Shown here piece after piece: positions 12,771-24,443 of a DNA stretch of 64,000 bases. The position numbers and the translations under genes were made by a program. Each line of letters begins with the position of its first letter. Position 1 is the first letter of the stretch. The notes beneath the pieces were generated by a model. It did no database searches and was not told where the DNA came from. It was given only the letters and a program-made list of their open reading frames with translations. Source of the stretch: Chelydra serpentina (lineage: Eukaryota > Chordata > Testudines > Chelydridae). Location: assembly GCA_037349315.1 (NCBI GenBank), contig JBAIAC010000027.1, positions 558,001 through 622,000 on the forward strand, read 5' to 3'.

Positions 12771-14774
12771 GGGCTCACAACACAGTCGCTGGTGAGGAAA
12801 CCCAACTCTTCTAGGCATGGCTCTGCTGCTGCCTTCATGATGTGTGGCATGGCCCAGAGGGTGTCAGCCCACTCCACTTCCTGCTTGAACACACTGCTGC
12901 CAGCAAGTTGGGCCCTGGCAAGGTGTCAAAGGGCTACAGTCCCATGTGTGCTGCAGCAGGAGGAGAGGCTGGGATAGATAGACCAGAAAGCTGGAGTTTC
13001 TCGCACAGAAAATTCTAAGAATAGTGGCGGGGAGAGGAACCCAAAAGCCATTAAATCCCAAACCTTGGCTCTCCCATTTGAGGCCATGCGTAAGGGGTCT
13101 GCACTCCCACAAAGGGGATCTGGAAAGGGGGAGAGACTCAATTAGACAAAAGATTCCACTTGTTACTTCTCCTCTTGGACTTTCAGGAGTAACATAAGCT
13201 GGTAAAATCAGGGTCACAGCTGTCCTTGGGGTGCAGCGACCTAGAGCTCCACAGAAAAACACCAATTCGCTCCATCCCAGAACAAATGTTTAACCGGATG
13301 TACAAGGTCAATATTTGCTGAAAGGGAAAAATCTTCAAATAAGGGGTGGTGCTGAAGGTCATGCCTGTCACTGCCTGGCAAGCGTGGGCTGGACAAGGGG
13401 CTTCATCCGCCCCATGCAGAGCCATCGGCTGGGTAGAGAGGGTGCCAGCACCAACAGAAATGCTCAGCAAACTGAGGTAAGGGACAGAGGAACTGGGGGG
13501 AGGGGGAATTTGGCAATAAACTGGGGGGAACTGCTCCAGTGGGGGAGGGGGGCAGTGTGAAATTGCCCTAGTGGGGGTGGTGGGGAGGGTGGAGAATTCA
13601 ACAATGAGCTGAGGGCCAGGGGCTTCAGGGATTGGAATGGAGTTTGGGGTTGCATGTGGGGCCAGCTGTTGGATTTTTTTGGGGGGGTGGGGTTGAAATG
13701 CCCTCAAGCTCTTCACATATGATTGGCAGATTGGGGGAGAAGGGCTGCAGCCCAGCTCTTCCAGGTTTATCTAGGGACTGCTTGGCAAACTGATGCTGCC
13801 CCCCAGGAATTCAGCTCTGTTTTTTTTTTTGGGGGGGTGCTAGGTGTTTACCCAATCAAGGAGTAGGAGAATGACCCCCACTAGACCAGGGTGCATGCCT
13901 GGGGCTGGAGCCGGGTCCCAGCAAGGTGCAGGCCAGTGGGAGTGGGCAGGGCCATGCCTGAGGCACTGGCAGGGAGCCTGGCCCCCCAAGTGACAGGAAC
14001 AAGAGTGTGGCGGTGGGAGGGGGTGTGCTTGCCTGTAAGGGGACTATGTGAGTGGGTGGTAGGGGAGGGCTCTGTGCTGCAGGCCAGCTATTGAGGGGGT
14101 GACACTAGTGATCAGCCCTGACATTGCACTTCCCATCCACAACCCTCTGCAGGCAGCACTTGCTGAATCCTTGCAGCTCCCTAAAAGGCAGGTCAGTATC
14201 ACTGCCCCCCATGGAGGCACAGAGCAGCAGCAGAGCTGGGACTGTCTCTGATCGTCAGCCAGGGGCCTGTCCCTTAACCCCAGCTTTGTGTGCATGGGTG
14301 AGAGAGTGGAGAAGCTGGGCCTCTCCCTGGGTTGTGTGGGCAGATTTCATTTGGGAACCATTAGCAAACTGCAATTTGCTCTCCAGCCAAATGAGGGTGA
14401 GAGGGGTTACAAATGCAATTGTCCAGGGAGAATAAACTCCTGAGCACAGTGACAGCACTGCATCAGTGCTGGGTCCTGGTCAACTCTCCGGCTGCGATGC
14501 CTTGGTGTTGGGCCTGGACTCCAGTGCTGCTTCAGGGACTGTTTCTTCAGCATCATTCACTTCGTCAGCTGCTGTCTCCCTGGGTTGGTTTCCCAGCAGT
14601 TTGTGTCTGTTCCTCCTGGATCCTTCTTTCCTTTCCTCTCCTCTGGGCTCATAATCTGTTGCTGTTCTAATTGTAACAATGGGCAGGCACAGCACAGGCA
14701 CCCTGGGAGCAGAAAGGACCCAGGGAGTAGCCTGTGAGCGTCACTGACAGCTTTTGTATTCCAGAAATACTGCG

Positions 14775-17700
14775 ATGCTGCTCTGGGGTCTGCTGCTCTG
14801 CTTGTCCACTCTGCACGATAGCCCAGGGGTAAGCCACAGACACAAAGCATTGCCTTCACCCGTCCTGCAGGGCATCTCCTCTGTCACCACACTCTTCACC
14901 CCAATCAGCCGGGAGCCGTGGCGGGAACAGGGCAAGCAATGCCAGGCTGGATTAGAACAGGGATGATCTCCAAATGGCTGGCACCAGATGCTTGTGAAGA
15001 AATCCCCAAACAGACTACAATGGAATAAACTGCCCCCAGGGGACGCTGCTTCAGCACCTGGTCAGTCGGTTCTTGGCTCCAGTCCTGACACACAAGGGCT
15101 TATAAACCTCAGTTTCTTTATCCAGTCTGATGTGACTGTGGATGTGCTCATGATCCAGATAAATACCTAATGTTTTTTAGCATCCTCCTGAGCTTCAATG
15201 ATATCTAGTGGCTGTGAGTTACTGGGGTTCATCAGGCACTGTGATTTAAAAAAATCCTTTCATCCATTTGCCTCCTTGTTCTCATGAGAGCAGAGATAGA
15301 TTGAGCAATTCTATCTTCTATCCCAGCCACTATTTTGCATCCCTCTCTAAGCTAAACAGTTCAATCTTTCCAGTCTCTCTCTAATCATTTCCATCACCCA
15401 CCTTGGGACTCTTCCACTTCTGTTATATCCATTCTACAAAGAGGTTAGAACCATCTCTGCTTCAGTCAGCCAAGGGAACCACAGGGGACATGCTTGTCTC
15501 TGCCCCAGCCTGGCTGGAGGGACGTGGCAGGAAGTGAGCCAGAGGGGAGTGATTTCCTCAGCTGAACCTGAAGGAAGCTATTTGGTATCCAACTCTGGGC
15601 CTCTTCCCTTTCCCCCAACTCTGACTCAGTTAATTTCCTTCCAGTTTCCTTTGGCACATGCCCTTGATACGGCGACTTCCCCCTGTGACAATGCTGCCCA
15701 GCAGGAGAGCCCTGAGGTAAGAGGTGACAGAGTCCCATGTGCTGAGGTTACTCCAGGGTATTTGTAAAGCTCTACCAGCTCACTTGGGTCTAGTCCTGCC
15801 AGTGCCACCTTCAAAGACATGCCAAAAATATGGGGATGTCCAGCTTAATTGTGTGTAGAGTCTGCCATACGCACTGCTCCCAAATACGGTCAGGCAGCCC
15901 AGCTCCAACTGACTTTCAATGGCACTTAGACACCTCACTCCCTTATGCCGGTTTGAAAATCCCAGCCTGAGGTGACAGGCCAGCATATGGTATAGGTCAG
16001 TGGCTCTCAACCGTTCCAGATTACCGTACCCCTTTGGGGGTCTGATTTGTCTTGTGTACCCCCAGTTTCACCTCAGTTAAAAACTATCTGTTTACAAAAT
16101 CAGACATAAAAACACAAAAGTGTCATAGCACACTATTACTGAAAAATTGCTTACTTTCTCATTTTTACCATATAATTATAAATCAATTGGAATATAACTA
16201 TTGTACTTACATTTCACTGTATAGTATATAGAGCAGATTGTCTATATGAAATTTCAGTTTGTACTGACTTCGCTAGTGCTTTTTATGTAGCCTGTTGTAA
16301 AACTAGGGAAATATCTAGATGAGTTGATGTACCCCCTGGAAGACCTCTGTGTACCCCCAGGGGTACGCGTACTCCTGGTTGTGAATCACTAGTATAAGGG
16401 ACAGAAACTGATGTGTAAAGAGATTGGCTGGTGAATTAATTATTCAGTCATAAAACCAATTAAGGAAATTACCAGCTGTGGGCAAGGAAGAATAGAGGCT
16501 TGTGTCTGAAACTGTGTGTTTCAGACACAACTGTGCTCTTACACTGTGCCCATCCCTGTGTTACCTGAGTGCCACATGGATCTGTTCAAATACATACAAG
16601 GAAACCTCTGTATGTCTTTCTCTCTCCCCCTGCTATTCTGTAGGGAGGGTTTTTGTCATTTAGATGGAGTTACTGAGGGCCGGCTAGGTCCAAGAAGTGA
16701 CCAGCATTGTAGATGTAGAGGCTGTGACACCCACAGGGAATGCTGCAGAGATGGTGCGAGGCAGATCTGCAGTGCTAGAGGTGTGGAAAGGAGGAGAGTT
16801 CGGGGTTGAGTATGATGCTGGAGCTACAGACAAAAGAGGCAAAGGGAGGCCTGAACAAGAAGGAAGCCAGAACTGGGGTGCAGGAGACTCCTCGTGCCAA
16901 GAGAAGGATGTTAGCTGGAGACATTTAACCAAAGGAAGCTGAGATAAAGCCATCTTGTCACTTAGCCAGGGCAGATCGAGAGAGTAGGCAGGGAGGAGTG
17001 ATTGAATGTCTTGGAAGACCCTGGCTTGGCCTGTTTTATTTGGAATAAGGCACTTTCTATTTTTCAAGTTTGTGCTAATGTGAAATCCTGAATAACTGCT
17101 TTCAACCTTCAGGGCCCTGCAGTGGAAAATGCCACCAGCACAGAGAACCCGGAGTGGGATCCCTCAGCACAACTCACCAGTCAGGTAACAGAGAGGACGG
17201 GGGCGCTGGCCAGAGCTGGGGCTGATCTGCTTCTGGCAGTACAGGCACAAGCGGTGATGCTGTCACTAGCTCAGCATATTCTGTCCTGGGCTGTACTGTG
17301 TCAACACACAGTGGCCACCTCGGCACTACTACTCCATAGTCAAAGAATACACACAAGTTTTGAGAAGGGACTGGATGCAACAGGTCCCTTATCATCCTCC
17401 CCTTTAGTGTAGGTCATCATCTGGTTGCTTTTATTGTCAGGGGACTTGGTCCCTCTGCTTTTCAATGCAGCCCTAATAGTAGCTGTTCAGATGTCAGGAC
17501 AGTGCTGATCTTTCAGACTGCTGATCAGTTCCCTCTGGGTAGCCCTCCCTCTCGCCGACTACCTGTAATGCTTCATCACAGAGCATGTAGCCTTTGCCAG
17601 CTAACGAGGCACTGCTGCCTCCCCACCAGTGTGAACTGGACCCATTTGTCCTCTCCTTGTGACAAGCCACCTGCAGTCCCAGTAAAAGAGTGAGGAATGC

Positions 17701-20525
17701 AGCTCTGTTTCCTCTCAATGTAACTTCCTTCTGTTTCGTTACAGCACCCTGAAGAGGCCTTAGAAGGAGATACACAGTCTGTTCCCACCACCACTCTTCT
17801 GCCAGTAGTGGATCCAACCCTGCCAAATGCTGCAGTGTCGGATTCCACCTCTGACACCTGGGAAGACATCCATGGGCCTACACTGCCACTTCCGACCACT
17901 ACCAGCACCTCAAGCCCCGGGGCTGGCTTCACAAGCTCAGAAGGCCATCTTATCACCGGGACAGTAGGAGATCACAAGCAGGTGCTGGAAGGGCAAGAAG
18001 TTGATTCCTCTGAAGAGGAGGGAGAAGGTCAAGAGAGAAGCTGTGACATGTCTCAGGAGCAGACACACGGGCTAGCAGAAGGTCTGATGAAATTTACCAT
18101 TGATCTCCTGACAGAGGTCCAGCTGGAGACCAGCAGACCCAATGTGATCCTGTCTCCCCTTAGCATCACCCTGGCATTGTCCCAGCTGGCACTAGGTAAA
18201 TTACTAGGTTCAAACAGCACAAGCTTTCGCCCTCTATGATGTTCCCTCTAGGAGAAGCACCCATAGCCAATGTCCAAAATGCAAACACTAAGCCGGGCAC
18301 CCTCCCCCGCAGTGTTAATCCTCTGGCTTTATTTACTAAGGGGAATGAGGTTGCTCTCACTTGAGGCTGGTCTCATTTTCACTTGCTGGGACAGCATGGA
18401 CCCAGTCAGGAGGTGCTGTGGTATTGCCGCTAATGCCTTGCACTCAGACCAAGAGTCTCTCTGGGAAGACATGAGATGCCCAGCCACAGAGGGAGGTGGT
18501 CAGAGCACCTGCCCCTTAGCCCCTCGGATATTGACACAAATCTGACGTTGCTTTTAAGGAGCAGCAAACCAGACGGAGAAACGCCTGCTGGAGGCGCTGC
18601 ACCTGGAATCAGTGCCCTGTCTCCACCACCTGCTGAGCAGCATGCGCAGGCAGCTCACAGGGTCCATGCTCAGTGTAGCTTCACGTGTCTATCTGCAGAA
18701 AGGTGAGAGCCAGGAATGGGGAATTCCTACTGGGGTGGGGCTGCTGAAATAGAACTCTCTGGGATGCACACACAGACTGAAGCCGCTGTGCTGATAGAAC
18801 AGTGACACCTGTTAGTTTCCTGAAGTGCTCCGTGGGGATGCCCCTGCATCTGGCTTCACACTGCACTGTCTGGCATGCTGAGCGAGTTTCATCAAGGCCA
18901 GATGACCTCATTCGAGTTCCTTCCTTGCAGGGTTTGAGGTTAAAGAGAAATTCTTGGAGAACTCAGAGCGATTCTATGGGGCAAAGCCTGTGACCCTGTC
19001 TGGGAACAATGAAAATGACCTCATAGCCATAAACAAGTGGATAAAGGAGGCAACTGAAGGGCAGATATCCACCTTCCTGGATCATCTCCCTGCGAGCACT
19101 GTGATGCTCCTACTCAATGCTGTCCACTTCCAAGGTGAGCTTCAGTGCACTCCACAGTCCCCACTTTCCAGGCCTTTTCCTCAGTGACCAGCTGGGGTTC
19201 CGGGTCCTTTCCCCAGGTGGCTGCATGTACCCAGGTGGAATCCCTTGTAATTTCTTCCCCATTTTGCTAGATCCCTCTTTTCCTTCCCCTGCATGGATGC
19301 AGCTCTCCTTGTTTAGTCTTGTCTTCAAATCTCATTACAGCGCAGCCTCCTGACCGCCTCACCTGTGCTACACATGTTAACTGACCCAGGAGCCAGAACT
19401 GACCCACAGCGTCCCTGTCACCTCACTGGTCCTGGTCCCTGGGAGGCAGCGCATCATCTTGCTCTTCTTGGCCAGCTCGCACACACTTCATTAGGTGCCC
19501 AGCAAGGAGCTCTGAGGTGCTCCTGCGAAGTACTGGCCAGGTTACAGCCCAGCCCAACCTTAGCCTGGTCTTCCTTGAATTCCCCGCAGGCTGAGTACCT
19601 CTGTGCTGTCAGGGGCCTGGCCTGTACTTTTGCAGGAGCTCCTTGCACTATCACTGATGCTGGCCTCCTTCCTCAATCCCCGCATTACTGGTTTCTCTAC
19701 AGCTGTCTCTCTTCTCCTCCATCACTGACGTTAGCCTGCACTTACAGACATTCTCTACTTCCTTCCCACAGCACTTCAGTCTTCTCCCTCACTGAGGCAC
19801 AGAGAGGGGATGTCATTAGGTGTTGGCTCATTCCACTGCACCACACAGCCTCTCCTGAGGATAAAGACATCCTGCACTCACAATTCTTCCTGCTATGGAA
19901 CTTCTTTCTCCCTGCTCCAGTCCCCACTCACCTGTTAGCCGGTGCGTTGTCAGGCACTTTCCTTTGTTTTTCATTCAGGTTTGGGTTTGATTAATTATAA
20001 ATTTATGGTTTTGGACAGGATTTTGGAGGCATAAGTTTGACCCCAGCCAGACTGGGCCAGATGTATTCCACCTTGACGACCAGTTCATAGTTCCAATTGA
20101 GATGATGAAAGCTCAGAAATATTCCCTGAGCTGGTTTACTCTGGATCCCCTGGAGGTTCAGGTAAGAGTCTGTCTGGGGTGCTGCCGGGCAGCTACGGGA
20201 ATATCCCTTTGTTATTGCAATGCCCTCACTGCATCCATGTTCTATGAGAAGAGATGGGTAATACCTGTTCACAGATGCAGGACACAGAAGTTCTTTTCAA
20301 ACATCCTTTGCCTTTGTTCCCTGAAAGGCTGTAACATGGGGGGAGGGATAGCTCAGTGGTTTGAGCATTGGCCTGCTAAACCCAGGGTTGTGAGTTCAAT
20401 CCTTTAGGGAGCCATTTAGGGGTCTGGGGCAAAAATCTGTCAGGGGACAGTACTTGGTCCTGCTAGTGAAGGCAGGGGACTGGACTTGATGACCTTTCAA
20501 CGTCCTTCCAGTTCTGAGATAGGCA

Positions 20526-20559
<34 letters not shown>

Positions 20560-22982
20560 ACATCTTTGCTCTCAAATTCATGGGATGATGGGACCTAATG
20601 GACCTTTTGGATAAGTCTGAGAGAAACGAAGCAACATGGATATGGAATTCGACCATGAAAAGTGCGAGGATCTCTTCAGAACAGGGCCACTGCAGTGTTA
20701 ATGTAGTTCATTTTACAGGGGGGACTTTGTGTCTCCACCTGCCTTGTGGATAAATACTGGATCTGAGCATTAGCACTATTTGTTCCAGTCTGACCTCTGT
20801 CTCCCTGGGATAAACAGCCACTCCATTCCCACCCTGCTGCCCTCTTCCCCCTGGCTAATTATTCTATTGACAAATCAGCAATGAGGGGAAGTATCGCTTT
20901 CTTAGCCCTCATTGGCTTTGCTTGGCTGTTTCCTGTTCCACCAGTTCTTCTGATTGGTTTGTTTCCAGGTAGCCAGGTTTCCCTTTAAGGGCAACATGAG
21001 TTTTGTGGCCATTGTCCCAAACCAGTTTAAATGGAACGTCTCCCAAGTGCTGGCGAACCTCAGCCACGACAAGCTGCACAGCCGCTTCCCCAAGGAGAAG
21101 CCCACCATGGTAAAGATGCCCAAACTGCATGTAGATTACCAGCTTGAACTCAACCAAGTCCTCAGCCAACTAGGTAATGCCCAGGATGAGGTTTGCACAG
21201 CATGAATGGGTTGGGCTGATTGCAGTTATCTGTGCACTAAAGCTCAGAATTGATCTCCTTGCTCCAGGCAATTTCAAAGACCTTATAACTCTTTACTCTT
21301 CTCCCTGTTCCTGCCCTTTGCTTTTTTAGCACCAGCCTTTTCTCTGCCCACCCCCCAAAAATGTGGCCACTGTTAGTCTGAGAGCCTTCTTCACTGCAGT
21401 TCTCTCCCTATCTTCCCCTCCTTCGGCTCTCCATCTCACTTCCAAACTCAGCTGTGACCACCTTTCCCTGCCTGTAACCTCAATTTATTTTCCCTTGATG
21501 TTGGGATGTATGAACTGCTAAGACAACTGTGCTTCTCAGTGACAATAAGGGCCGGTGCAAGGAAGTTTTGCGCCCTAGGCGAAACTTCCTTGCACCAACC
21601 CTGCGCCGCCCCCCCCCCGCTAACGCCATTCCCCCCCGACCCCACCCCCCCCGCAGCAGGCAGCTCCCCCGCCCATGGCAGGCAGCTCCCCATCCCCCCA
21701 CCCGCGGCAACCTCCCCCCCGCCCACGGCGAGCCATCCCCTGCCTCCCGGCTCCACGCTCAGATGCTGAGCTGGGAGGCAGGAGGCATAGGCGCCGACTT
21801 CGTGGGTGCTCCGGGGCTGGAGCACCCACGGGGAAAAATTGGTGGGTGCTCCACACCCACCGGCAGCTCCCCGCCCGCCCCGGGACCCGCGGCCAGCTCC
21901 CCACCAACCCCGGGGCCCGCCGCCATCTTACCTTAGCACTGGGAGACATTGCGGGGCCCCGCCCCCGACGCTGGGCGACGTTGCGTCGGCGTCGGGGGCG
22001 GGGCCCCGCAACGTCACCTGGCGTCGGGGGTGGGGCCCCGCAACGTCGCCCGGTGTCGGGAGCGGGGCCCCGCCCCCAACGCTGGGCGTGAGCTCCCACT
22101 GGCGCCACAGGAAGTCGGCGCCTGTGGCAGGAGGCAGCCACCCGCCGCCAAGGGCAGCGAAATGCCGCCCCCCAAATCCTGGCGCCCTAGGCGACCACCT
22201 AGGGTCGCCTAGTGAAAGCGCCGGCCCTGGTGACAATGCAGATCACAAAGCCCAGAACAAAGTGTGTGAGAACTAAGGACAAAACAGTCTTTGTTAAGAG
22301 AATCTGGACCGGGTTATGAAATAGACTTCCAGATGAGATTAGGCAAAACCAGAGTCTGAGTGTGTTTAAGAAATGCAGCAGAACCTTCCTCATGGACAAA
22401 GCGAGCTGTCAGCCTCCACCCCAAACCCCGCTTTGCCTCCAGCATTTATAATAGTGTTATAAATTAAAAACACTTTTTTATATATTTAAGGGGGGGTCGC
22501 ACTCAGAGGCTTGCTATGTGAAAGGTGTCACCAGTACAAAAGTTGAGAACCACTGTTCTACAGGGATAAAATGAATGTCTGAGCCAATGGCATGCCATGG
22601 CACTGAACTAGTGAGTAGACAGACTTCTGTTTGACCCCTATTTGATTTCTATTTAGGCCTCGGGGAGTTGTTTTCAGCCCCAGACCTGCAGAAGATCACA
22701 GATGAGCCTCTCTTTGTATCCAGCATCCAGCACCAGTCCACCCTGGAGCTTGCAGAAGATGGCGTGGAGGCATCAGCTGCCACCAGTGTCATGATGTCTC
22801 GTTCACTCTCCACTTTCAGCCTCAACCAACCCTTTCTCTTCATCATCTTTGAGGAGACAACAGGCATCCCACTCTTTGTGGGCAGCATCCAGAACCCCAA
22901 CCCCAACGCTGCCAAACAGAGAAAAGAGCCACAGGACTCGCCTAACCTGAAAAATGCCATCAGAAATAGTATCCCCAAGTAA
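14775..22982 (+). CDS. SERPINF2: Alpha-2-antiplasmin (serpin family F member 2)
   Basis: Nine coding exons: 14775-14828, 15645-15716, 17113-17184, 17745-18195, 18559-18702, 18931-19134, 20019-20161, 20969-21173, 22657-22982 (TAA), 556 residues. The ATG was chosen because it lies 10 bases into an exon with a good acceptor and opens a signal peptide ([14 protein letters not shown]). Known role: liver-secreted serpin that inactivates plasmin and limits fibrinolysis. Serpin-domain marks: [73 protein letters not shown], reactive loop about 484-503 and [15 protein letters not shown]1 is Arg497 (MMSR). Differences from the human protein as I recall it: about 95 extra residues before the first conserved Cys (Cys166), rich in Ser/Thr/Pro then acidic; Ser instead of Met at P1'; and a tail about 30 residues shorter ending NSIPK. 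Every exon junction keeps frame, so the gene appears functional. Confidence 0.95.
15998..16391 (+). mobile_element. Non-autonomous hAT-type element in a SERPINF2 intron
   Basis: Begins CAGTGGCTCTCAACC and ends with the near-complement GGTTGTGAATCACTA. Flanked by similar octamers GTATAGGT and GTATAAGG, fitting a worn 8-bp target duplication. The interior is A/T-rich and non-coding. Confidence 0.6.
20338..20524 (+). mobile_element. tRNA-derived SINE of the turtle (cryptodire) type
   Basis: The head resembles a tRNA: A box TAGCTCAGTGGT at about 20349 and B box GTTGTGAGTTCAATCC at about 20387, then a non-tRNA body ending CCTTCCAGTTCTGAG. A (CT)n(TA)n tract follows at 20527-20560. Inserted in the SERPINF2 intron after exon 20019-20161. 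Not a functional tRNA gene: it lacks a complete cloverleaf and has a SINE body. This is the best lineage marker in the window. Confidence 0.85.
20527..20560 (+). repeat. (CT)n(TA)n tail microsatellite
   Basis: CTCTCTCT followed by TATATATA directly after the SINE body; probably grew from the SINE tail. Confidence 0.9.
21547..22229 (+). mobile_element. GC-rich non-autonomous hAT element (outer) in a SERPINF2 intron
   Basis: Flanked by a perfect 8-bp duplication GTGACAAT (21539-21546 and 22230-22237). Terminal inverted repeats: AGGGCCGGTGC at the start, GCGCCGGCCCT at the end. Just inside the left end a second palindrome is seen (GCGCCCTAGGCGAAACTTCC facing GGAAGTTTTGCGCCC), and CGCCCTAGGCG recurs near the right end. 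The interior is C/G homopolymer-rich. It explains the long spurious reading frames here. A second element is nested inside. Confidence 0.75.
21788..22124 (+). mobile_element. Nested GC-rich element with 13-14 bp terminal inverted repeats
   Basis: AGGCGCCGACTTC at the left end faces GAAGTCGGCGCCT at the right. A copy of AGGAGGCA stands just before the left end and again 4 bases past the right end, so the target duplication is imperfect. The interior (21946-22090) repeats a unit built from GGGGCCCCGC and GACGCTGGGCGACGTTGC in both orientations. Confidence 0.6.
22440..22553 (+). mobile_element. hAT-type remnant near the last SERPINF2 intron end
   Basis: Ends AAAAGTTGAGAACCACTG, the usual terminus of a widespread hAT family (CAGTGGTTCTCAA in reverse). 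The left part is truncated. Lies about 100 bases before the acceptor of the last SERPINF2 exon. Confidence 0.5.
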
Positions 22983-23555
22983 GGGACGAGCAGTGCCTAG
23001 GAGTCCTGGGACTGCTGCCTGTGAGACCTCTGTAGCAGGGTCTCTCCCTTGACTGGGTGTTCATCAGAAGCCCTTCTGCCCCAACCCAGTGGGTCCCCTC
23101 TGGCAGGGCTCTCTCTAGAGCCCCTCAGCACCACTTGAGCAGCAGTGCTGGGTACCTCATTGTCTTGAATACTCGTTAGCTTCTGACAATGTCTCTGTGC
23201 AATTGGACAAAGACAAGAGGTGTAAAAGCTGCTCTTCCCTCTGAGCCCCTCATGCACGTTCCTTGGTCAGGACATCACCAAACAGCAGGACTTGCTTGTT
23301 ACTAGATAGGCAAATGGCAGCTAAATCAAACTGATTAGCAGCCAGTCGCCTTCCCTGGGATGTGAGTCTCAGCTACTATTTCTGATAAAGGTTCTGCCTA
23401 GAACATTCCTGCCCCTGTCCCCCTCGGTACTGGGATTTGCTGGGTGTATGCACAAGGGAGGGGGTTCATTTCTATCCCTAGCACCAGCCCTTCACCTGGG
23501 ATTTTTGAGGCATCTTTTGTAAAGTGTTTTTTAGTAATGTTTATGTTGGCAGAAT

Positions 23556-23561
23556 AATAAA
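23556..23561 (+). terminator. SERPINF2: Poly(A) signal of SERPINF2
   Basis: AATAAA about 575 bases after the SERPINF2 stop, the first canonical hexamer downstream. The 3' UTR would run from 22983 to about 23580. Confidence 0.75.
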
Positions 23562-24443
23562 GAGTGAAACAGATGTTTGGCTGAGTTGTCACCTTGTCAC
23601 GGCAGGGCAGCCAACAAGCGGAATAGCGGCAAAGACTGGGGGGGAAAGAGTTACTGGGGCTTGACTGAAGGATGGAAGGTCCTGATGGGCTCATGAGAAA
23701 TGAGCAGTCCTGTCTCCTTACTCCAACTCACACCACAGGATGAGATTAATGGCTAGTAAATACGGAACCACCAAAAGGACGTTGCCTATTCCCCTTTGGA
23801 GATCTCAGCTGAACATACCAGAGAATCCACTAGTGTGGGTGGATACAAAGAGAGGGGAGATCCAGTCTGAGGCCACAGGGTCTGAGCTGAATGCTGTAGG
23901 GGTCAGGAAGGAAGTTTCCCCGTTAGCAGCATAGCGCAACTGGCTGGTCTTTGCCTTCCTCTGAGGGAGGAATTGGGCATTGCCAGCTGGAAGGCTACTG
24001 GATTCAATGGATCAGTGGTGTAATCTGGTCTGGCACATCCTATGTGTGGCTTGTTCTCCTATGTTGGGTGCTCCTGAGCCTGCAGAACAATGCTACAGGA
24101 GTTTGACATCTTCCAGGACATGACTGCATCTCCTTGGGGTCAGTCACTCCCTTCCATCAGTACAGGGATGGTGTTCACCTCCAGCTTCACTTCTGAGATG
24201 GGTACAGCTCACTGGATCCCTGCTCTAAAATAACTCAGCATGTCTGACCCAGGCAGAAAAGACTGATGGTTTGGGGGAAAAGCAACCCCCACCACAGCAA
24301 CGTAAGCTGTGTTACGTTAGTCTTGCTAGTTTCTTTCTGTAGCAATTAACAGTGAATGTCTACATTCTGACAAAGGGAATTTAGAACCACTCTTTGTTGG
24401 CCATAGTAGATTCTGCTTTTCATCGCTTCTAGAAAGCCCTTCT

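Larger units (their letters stand above)
11880..14764. other. Intergenic stretch between the CR1 copy and SERPINF2
   Basis: About 2.9 kb with no recognisable exon. It contains a MIR-like relic near 12555-12665, a G-run plus GT/GA simple repeat at 12707-12770, a poly-T/poly-G tract near 13820, and otherwise unique sequence. Any non-coding first exon and the liver-type promoter of SERPINF2 should lie here, because the ATG exon begins with an acceptor AG at 14763-14764; I cannot pin down either one. Confidence 0.6.

Noticed and set aside
19365..19994. 209-codon plus-strand frame
   Set aside because: It lies entirely within the SERPINF2 intron between exons 18931-19134 and 20019-20161; no family match and Leu/Ser/Pro-rich composition.
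20341..20405. Possible tRNA gene
   Set aside because: A and B boxes are present, but the sequence continues into a SINE body and does not close a full cloverleaf; it is a SINE head.
21620..22276. Several 130-170 codon frames on both strands in the SERPINF2 intron
   Set aside because: Translations of C/G homopolymers and the nested GC-rich transposon; no protein-like composition.
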